Source: Parvularcula sp038745625 (GTDB lineage Bacteria; Pseudomonadota; Alphaproteobacteria; Caulobacterales; Parvularculaceae). Taken from it: a stretch of DNA of 50,510 nt. The DNA is taken from the NCBI GenBank assembly GCA_038745625.1, contig JBCDLG010000010.1:1-50510 (forward strand), given 5' to 3'. Numbering within the stretch: position 1 is the stretch's first letter; each line of letters opens with the position of its first letter. Under the pieces are notes generated by a model that saw only the letters and a program-made list of their open reading frames with translations, ran no database searches and had not been told where the DNA came from. The position numbers and the translations under genes were made by a program. Shown here piece after piece: positions 46,120 to 50,510 of the stretch.

Positions 46120-47249
46120 CGGCCGTTGCCGAGCCTTGCGGGGATATCCATCAGCAGGCGACGTGCCAGATAGTCCGGCTTCGCATCAATAAGGCCATCG
46201 GCGATAAACGGCGCCTCTGAGAAATGCGCAAGCGCCATACCGGCTTGATAGCAGGCGCTGATCGCGGCACCCACGCGGCGCGACGCGTCGAATTTGGTGA
46301 TGATGCAGCGGCGCACACCGATGTCAGCGAAGGCTGCAACCCAGTCGGTGTGCTCGGAGACGTCGCCGGATGCGGGGATCACCAAAATCATTTCTGCACC
46401 GAGGGCTTCGCGGAATGCGCGGACGGCTTGCACGTCAGCGGTCGCGAAGGGGCTAACGCCCGGCGTATCGAGAATAATGCCCTCAGCTGGCCGTTCTTGG
46501 CGGATGATCTGGGCGACCTGACGTGGTTCTTCGACAGCCCAGAACCGGGTGTCGAGCGCGTCAGCATAGGTCTGCATCTGCTCAATCGCGCCAGCGCGGC
46601 CAACATCGGCCGAGATGAAACCAAGACGCCCGCCCTGTGCCGCTGCGCCAGCCGCCAGTTTGGCCGCAGAGGACGTCTTCCCGGCACCAGTCTGGCCAAT
46701 CAGCATGATAGGGACGTCGCGGGTGATATCGAGCGGTGCAAAGCGCATCACCCGCGAAAGGGCGTGGCTCAGCTGAGTCAGCTCGTCGCTGCGACCGCCA
46801 AGCTCATGCGCCTCGTCAACGAGCGCACGGATGAGCCGCGGGGTCAGACCATGGCGAGCAAAGCGCTGCTCCCAGCGCCGATAGAGCGGGTCGCCCTGCG
46901 AAGGATCGCGCGCCAGTTTCCGAGAGAAATCGCCGCGCAGCGCGCCCATGGGGGCTTCCTCGCGGGGGGGCGCTGACCGTTGCGCAGCCTGGGGATCAAC
47001 GCGCGGCTCGCGAAGCCCGCCAATGCTCGGTGCGGGCGCTTGCGGGGCCGATTGGGGGCGACCGAAGGCACCATTGGTGGCGCCGCCTTCACCCTTGAAC
47101 AGGGGCTGACCGCGGCGAATGGCCCGTAGCTCCACACCCCCGTCGGGGCGGCGCCGCGTCGCGATCACCACCGCATCATCGCCAAGGGCTCTGCGCATCG
47201 CCCGTTTTGCCTCATCGACCGAGGAACCTTGAAAGGTCTGATAACTCAT
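46116..47249 (-). CDS. flhF: FlhF-like signal-recognition-type GTPase of flagellar placement
   Basis: With start ATG 47249 (MSYQTFQGSSVDEAKRAMRR) the product is 377 residues; an upstream in-frame ATG at 47336 adds residues foreign to the family. The N-terminal B domain ALGDDAVVIATRR is followed by a Pro/Gln/Ala-rich linker of about 80 residues, the N domain, then the G domain: GQTGAGKTSSAAKLA (P-loop), ISADVGRAGAIEQMQTYADA, DTPGV (G3) and TKFDA (G4). FlhF sets the number and polar position of flagella with FlhG. No other flagellar gene is in the window, but sciP directly upstream on the same strand fits a motility/cell-cycle context. Confidence 0.85.
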   Translation of the reverse strand: MSYQTFQGSSVDEAKRAMRRALGDDAVVIATRRRPDGGVELRAIRRGQPLFKGEGGATNGAFGRPQSAPQAPAPSIGGLREPRVDPQAAQRSAPPREEAPMGALRGDFSRKLARDPSQGDPLYRRWEQRFARHGLTPRLIRALVDEAHELGGRSDELTQLSHALSRVMRFAPLDITRDVPIMLIGQTGAGKTSSAAKLAAGAAAQGGRLGFISADVGRAGAIEQMQTYADALDTRFWAVEEPRQVAQIIRQERPAEGIILDTPGVSPFATADVQAVRAFREALGAEMILVIPASGDVSEHTDWVAAFADIGVRRCIITKFDASRRVGAAISACYQAGMALAHFSEAPFIADGLIDAKPDYLARRLLMDIPARLGNGR

Positions 47250-47405
47250 GGAATTCGGCGCAGCTCTTTCCCGTGCATCAAGATAGCACGCCGAGCGTCC
47301 TAACGGTTCATAGGCTAAGCTGAAAGGTCCGCGCATGATAACCCTCGCTCAGAAAAAAACTCTGAGCCCACTGCTGCTTCGATGGGATGAGGGATGCACA
47401 CACTA

Positions 47406-47440
47406 TGCCGCCCATGCGCGTGGTCGGCACATGGGCGGCA
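47406..47440 (-). terminator. long hairpin downstream of sciP
   Basis: TGCCGCCCATG (47406-47416) pairs perfectly with CATGGGCGGCA (47430-47440) over 11 bp, starting 10 bp past the sciP stop. No T run follows on the minus strand, so it may be a weak terminator or a 3'-end stabiliser rather than an efficient intrinsic terminator. Confidence 0.55.
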
Positions 47441-47450
47441 AGTGATTGAA

Positions 47451-47732
47451 TTAGCGGTATTGCTGGACACGCGTGGCGCGGAGGCCCTGCATGCCGTGCT
47501 TGTCGATGGCGCGTTCCCAGGAAGCGAACTCTTCATCGGTGAGCTTGTAGCGATCACAAGCCGATTCCAGGCTCAAGAGACCCCCACGCACAGCTGACAC
47601 CACTTCAGCTTTGCGGCGGATCACCCAGCGCTTGGTGTTTGGAGAAGGAAGGTCAGCAAGCGTCAGCGGCGTCCCATCAGGGCCGATCACATAGGGCTCA
47701 CGTTGCTGTCTTTGCGTCATCAAACCGTTCAT
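47451..47732 (-). CDS. sciP: SciP-type CtrA inhibitory protein (DUF1153)
   Basis: The 93-residue protein reads MNGLMTQRQQREPYVIGPDG, PLTLADLPSPNTKRWVIRRK and AEVVSAVRGGLLSLESACDR, ending LRATRVQQYR. This matches the highly conserved DUF1153 family, whose Caulobacter member SciP is a small helix-turn-helix protein that blocks CtrA-activated transcription, including flagellar genes. ATG 47732 has GGGG six bases upstream; a second in-frame ATG at 47720 is possible. CtrA-like half-site pairs lie 75-110 bp upstream. It precedes flhF on the same strand with a 200-bp gap. Confidence 0.9.
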   Translation of the reverse strand: MNGLMTQRQQREPYVIGPDGTPLTLADLPSPNTKRWVIRRKAEVVSAVRGGLLSLESACDRYKLTDEEFASWERAIDKHGMQGLRATRVQQYR

Positions 47733-47805
47733 TCACTATCCCCACGTCAGACCACCCCCACGGCGGCATTGCTGCGTCTTGAGAAGTGATAATACGTAAC
47801 GCCCG

Positions 47806-47844
47806 CTAAGATTGGCCTAAGCGGCACGGTTGAAAGCGGGTTAA
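47806..47844 (-). promoter_or_regulatory. CtrA-like half-site pairs upstream of sciP
   Basis: In the 234-bp gap before sciP the plus strand reads TTGA (47830-47833), seven bases, TTAA (47841-47844). That is one mismatch from the CtrA consensus TTAA-N7-TTAA. CTAA (47806-47809), seven bases, CTAA (47817-47820) has the same spacing with two mismatches. Matches by eye only; CtrA is not encoded in this window. Confidence 0.4.
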
Positions 47845-47966
47845 GTACATGACGAAAAAAGGCTTTTTAGGGGCACTTCATGTACCGTCGCGAAACAGAT
47901 CACGCTCTGTTGTTCCCGAATGAGGCGTTTGGTGAGGTCTGTTGCCGAAAAATGAAGCGAATACCG

Positions 47967-48470
47967 CTAACCTTGGTGATTATTGGTAACGTCTTGGACG
48001 CTGTCCTTAAGAGGGGCCAAATCCGGCTCCATGGGTTCCCGCCGTGCCGTCACCGACCACAGACGCTCGGCGCTATAATGACGCTTGAGCCAGTCCATTC
48101 CGCCCAGCGGTGAGGCCATCACTGCTTGGTGCATCGCTGTGAGGGGCCGATCCTGCATTCTGGCGACCACCATCGTCGCTAAAGCCATCGACGCATAGGT
48201 GATGGTCGCGTGGTAGCCGTCGGTGTCGGTGTTCTCACCGCCCGTCGCCACATTGTAAGGCGGAATGGCGGCGGCCATCGCTTCGAAAGGCTCGTCCTCC
48301 TCCAAGGCGAAGACGATCGCGGCTGCCCAGTGACCGGCGTGGGTCCATTGTGCCTTGGGTAGCGTCAGATCGCGCAGACCCGCTGCCACAGCCTTGATCT
48401 CAGCATCATTGAGCGATGAAGCGTGCACGCTGCCCACCCCGTTCTTGACGGTTCCCGCGCGCCGCTGCAT
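47967..48470 (-). CDS. conserved uncharacterised alphaproteobacterial protein
   Basis: Started at ATG 48470 (AAAGG upstream) the product is 167 residues; an ATG at 48503 would add 11 but overlaps the aspS start on the other strand. Conserved-looking blocks are LTLPKAQWTHAGHWAAAIVF, YNVATGGENTDTDGYHATIT and a C-terminal RLWSVTARREPMEPDLAPL. The two His-containing blocks resemble a widespread family of unknown function in which WTHxxH and TDTxGYHxTIT recur. Possible metal or ligand binding is inference. No membrane segment or signal peptide. Confidence 0.75.
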   Translation of the reverse strand: MQRRAGTVKNGVGSVHASSLNDAEIKAVAAGLRDLTLPKAQWTHAGHWAAAIVFALEEDEPFEAMAAAIPPYNVATGGENTDTDGYHATITYASMALATMVVARMQDRPLTAMHQAVMASPLGGMDWLKRHYSAERLWSVTARREPMEPDLAPLKDSVQDVTNNHQG

Positions 48471-48501
48471 GGCACGCCTTTCTTCGTTAGGACGATCTAT
48501 C

Positions 48502-50328
48502 ATGCATGCTTATCGCTCGCACCATTGCGGCGCGCTCCGGGCCTCCGATGTCGGATCTGAGGTTCGTCTTTCTGGCTGGGTTCACCGGAAGCGCGACCAT
48601 GGCGGCCTTCTCTTCATCGACCTGCGCGACCATTACGGCCTGACGCAGATCCTGTGCGAACCGGAGGAAGCCTTCTTCGCGGAGGTCGAAGCCGTGCGGG
48701 CGGAGAGCTGTATCCGTATCGACGGCGTGGTCGTCGCACGGGATGATGATGCGAAGAACCCCAACCTCGCCACCGGTGAGATCGAAGTCCGTATCAAGAG
48801 CTTTGAGGTGATGAGCGCAGCAGGCGATCTGCCGCTGCCGGTCTTTGGCGAGCCTGACTATCCTGAAGACATCCGTATGCGGCACCGTTATCTCGATCTC
48901 CGCCGCGAGACGATGCACAAGAACATCGCGATGCGCTCAGGCGTCGTGGCCAGGCTCCGCCGCGGCATGGAAGACGCGGGCTTCACCGAATACCAGACCC
49001 CGATCCTAACGGCCTCGTCGCCGGAGGGCGCGCGGGACTTCCTGGTGCCGTCCCGGCTTCACCCAGGCAAGTTCTTCGCGTTGCCGCAAGCGCCGCAGAT
49101 CTTCAAACAGCTGATCATGGTCTCGGGCTTTGACCGCTATTTCCAGATCGCGCCTTGTTTCCGCGACGAGGACGCACGGGCTGACCGCTCGGCGGGTGAG
49201 TTCTACCAGCTCGATATCGAGATGAGCTTTGTTGAGCAGCAAGAAGTGTTCGATACGACCGGTCCCGTGGTCGAGGCTGCATTCAAGGCCTTTGCTGGTG
49301 AGCGCCAAGTCGACGACTACAGCACCTGGCAGCATATTCCTTATGCTGAATCGATGCTGAAATATGGCTCGGACAAGCCAGACCTCCGCGTGCCGCTCGA
49401 GATGCAGATCGTCACTGACCACTTCAAAGGTTCGGGCTTCAAGATCTTCGCCTCGATGGCGGAGGATTCGGAGAAGCAAATCCGCGCGATCCCTGCGCCG
49501 AGTGGCGGTAGCCGGGCCTTCTGTGACCGGATGAACTCCTGGGCGCAGAAGCAAGGCCTTCCCGGCATGGGCTATATCATGTTCGACGATGGCGACGGCA
49601 AAGGCCCGCTCGCGAAGAACATCGGCCCCGAGCGCACCCACGCGATCCGCGAGCAGCTGGGCCTCGGGGCAGGGGATGCTGCGTTCTTCCTCGCCGGTAA
49701 ACCAGAAGAGTTTGAGAAGATCGCTGGCGCCGCGCGGGTGGAGATCGCTCGCGAGCTCCAAGGCATGGGCAAGACCATGCACGATGGCTCGCCGCTTTTT
49801 GACGAGAACCGTTTCGCCTTCTGCTGGATCGTCGACTTCCCGATGTATGAGTGGGACGAAGAGCACAAGAAAGTCGAGTTCGGCCACAACCCGTTCTCGA
49901 TGCCGCAAGGCGGTTTGGAAGCGCTGGAAGCGGCGATCACTGACGAAGAGGTCCTGGCCCTCAAAGCCAACCAGTACGATCTCGTCTGCAACGGCTATGA
50001 AATGGCGTCGGGCGCGATCCGGAACCACAAGCCACAGATCATGTATGCAGCGTTTGCCAAGGCAGGTTACGGACCTGAGGTCGTAGAAAACGAGTTCGGC
50101 GGCATGCTGAACGCGTTCAAATACGGCGCGCCTCCCCATGGCGGGGTCGCTTACGGTGTCGACCGGATCGTCATGCTGCTCGCGGATCAGGAGAACATCC
50201 GTGAGGTGACGATGTTCCCGCTGACGCAGAACGCCGAAGACCTGCTCCTCGGTGCGCCATCAGAGGCATCGCCGGAACAGCTCAAGGACGTGCACATCCG
50301 GGTCGTCCAGCCGATCAAAGAGGCCTAA
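48502..50328 (+). CDS. aspS: aspartyl-tRNA synthetase, bacterial type
   Basis: The 608-residue class II enzyme starts at ATG 48502 (MHAYRSHHCGALRASDVGSE), with AGGA nine bases upstream; the open frame further upstream overlaps the divergent gene and is rejected. The N-terminal OB-fold anticodon domain (SGWVHRKRDHGGLLFIDLRD) is followed by motif 2 (APCFRDEDARADRSAGEFYQ), the bacterial GAD insertion domain, and motif 3 (HGGVAYGVDRIVMLLAD). H33 matches the histidine found in non-discriminating AspRS such as that of Pseudomonas, which also charges tRNA-Asn for GatCAB conversion; this is inference. A small exported protein gene starts nine bases after the stop. Confidence 0.97.
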   Translation: MHAYRSHHCGALRASDVGSEVRLSGWVHRKRDHGGLLFIDLRDHYGLTQILCEPEEAFFAEVEAVRAESCIRIDGVVVARDDDAKNPNLATGEIEVRIKSFEVMSAAGDLPLPVFGEPDYPEDIRMRHRYLDLRRETMHKNIAMRSGVVARLRRGMEDAGFTEYQTPILTASSPEGARDFLVPSRLHPGKFFALPQAPQIFKQLIMVSGFDRYFQIAPCFRDEDARADRSAGEFYQLDIEMSFVEQQEVFDTTGPVVEAAFKAFAGERQVDDYSTWQHIPYAESMLKYGSDKPDLRVPLEMQIVTDHFKGSGFKIFASMAEDSEKQIRAIPAPSGGSRAFCDRMNSWAQKQGLPGMGYIMFDDGDGKGPLAKNIGPERTHAIREQLGLGAGDAAFFLAGKPEEFEKIAGAARVEIARELQGMGKTMHDGSPLFDENRFAFCWIVDFPMYEWDEEHKKVEFGHNPFSMPQGGLEALEAAITDEEVLALKANQYDLVCNGYEMASGAIRNHKPQIMYAAFAKAGYGPEVVENEFGGMLNAFKYGAPPHGGVAYGVDRIVMLLADQENIREVTMFPLTQNAEDLLLGAPSEASPEQLKDVHIRVVQPIKEA

Positions 50329-50337
50329 GCCGAGGCG

Positions 50338-50510
50338 ATGGTGATCGCATCGCTCCTCACGGCTGTCATTCTCACTGCGTCCTCTGCCGAGGAGGAGGCG
50401 GTGCTTGATATGCTCGATCGCTTCTTTGTGGCGCTGGAGCGTGCCGATACGGACGCCATGCGGACGATGGTGGAGGAAGAGACGATCCTCACGTCGCTTC
50501 GCCCTGGCGA
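50338..50510 (+). CDS. start of a small exported protein, possibly SnoaL/NTF2-like (partial)
   Basis: From ATG 50338 (or GTG 50341, which is better spaced from GAGG) the frame is open to the right edge. It begins with a short signal-peptide-like stretch (MVIASLLTAVILTASSAEEE). Then AVLDMLDRFFVALERADTDA and MRTMVEEETILTSL follow, the usual opening helix pattern of SnoaL/DUF4440-type NTF2-fold domains. Only about 57 codons are seen, so family assignment is tentative. It lies nine bases after aspS and is probably co-transcribed with it. Confidence 0.6.
   Translation, partial: MVIASLLTAVILTASSAEEEAVLDMLDRFFVALERADTDAMRTMVEEETILTSLRPG

Overview
This is a chromosomal window of an alphaproteobacterium. 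It is GC-rich and densely coded. Lineage pointers are the gene order secY-adk-rpsM-rpsK-rpoA-rplQ, the short LID-less adenylate kinase, the long zinc-free S14, a roughly 338-residue RpoA, and a SciP-type (DUF1153) cell-cycle regulator beside flhF. Two proteins with VPxPGA-type C-terminal sorting signals suggest an aquatic, exopolysaccharide-making member of the Caulobacterales/Parvularculales sort. Genus cannot be fixed from this sequence alone.

Layout. 1-1316 (-): the 5' part of an S9-family peptidase that runs off the left edge. 1631-9999 (+): rpoBC, without rplJL in front. 10103-11074 (+): a membrane-anchored GT2 glycosyltransferase. 11395-16007 (+): str operon rpsL-rpsG-fusA-tuf, with a small lipoprotein gene lodged between rpsG and fusA and a clear terminator after tuf. 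16118-26046 (+): S10 and spc genes rpsJ to rplO, 21 genes that mostly abut or overlap, ending in a strong terminator. A palindromic intergenic repeat sits between rpmD and rplO. 26180-26941 (-): a secreted VPxPGA-tail protein splits rplO from secY. 27248-31753 (+): secY-adk-rpsM-rpsK-rpoA-rplQ.

The second half is ordinary accessory and housekeeping DNA. 31772-36741 holds two polysaccharide glycosyltransferases and a sulfotransferase-like protein, all on the minus strand, flanking a Deg-family periplasmic protease on the plus strand. 37095-40707 (+) is a compact operon: a 41-residue membrane peptide, a large exported helical protein, xerD and accA. Then come a second VPxPGA-tail protein (-), a long SUV3-like RNA helicase (-), a lipoprotein (+), an alpha/beta hydrolase (+), flhF (-), sciP (-), an uncharacterised conserved protein (-), aspS (+) and the start of a small exported protein at the right edge.

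Most of the window is the core transcription and translation apparatus, and I see no phage, IS element, CRISPR array, tRNA or rRNA. The more interesting signals are small insertions into normally invariant operons, possible regulatory elements (an rpoB/rpoC intercistronic hairpin, matching rpoB and rpsL promoter candidates, CtrA-like half-sites before sciP, a possible leaderless secY message), extended ribosomal proteins, and very tight convergent gene ends. I did not find a convincing new multi-gene system. The closest candidate is the glycan-type gene set around degP.
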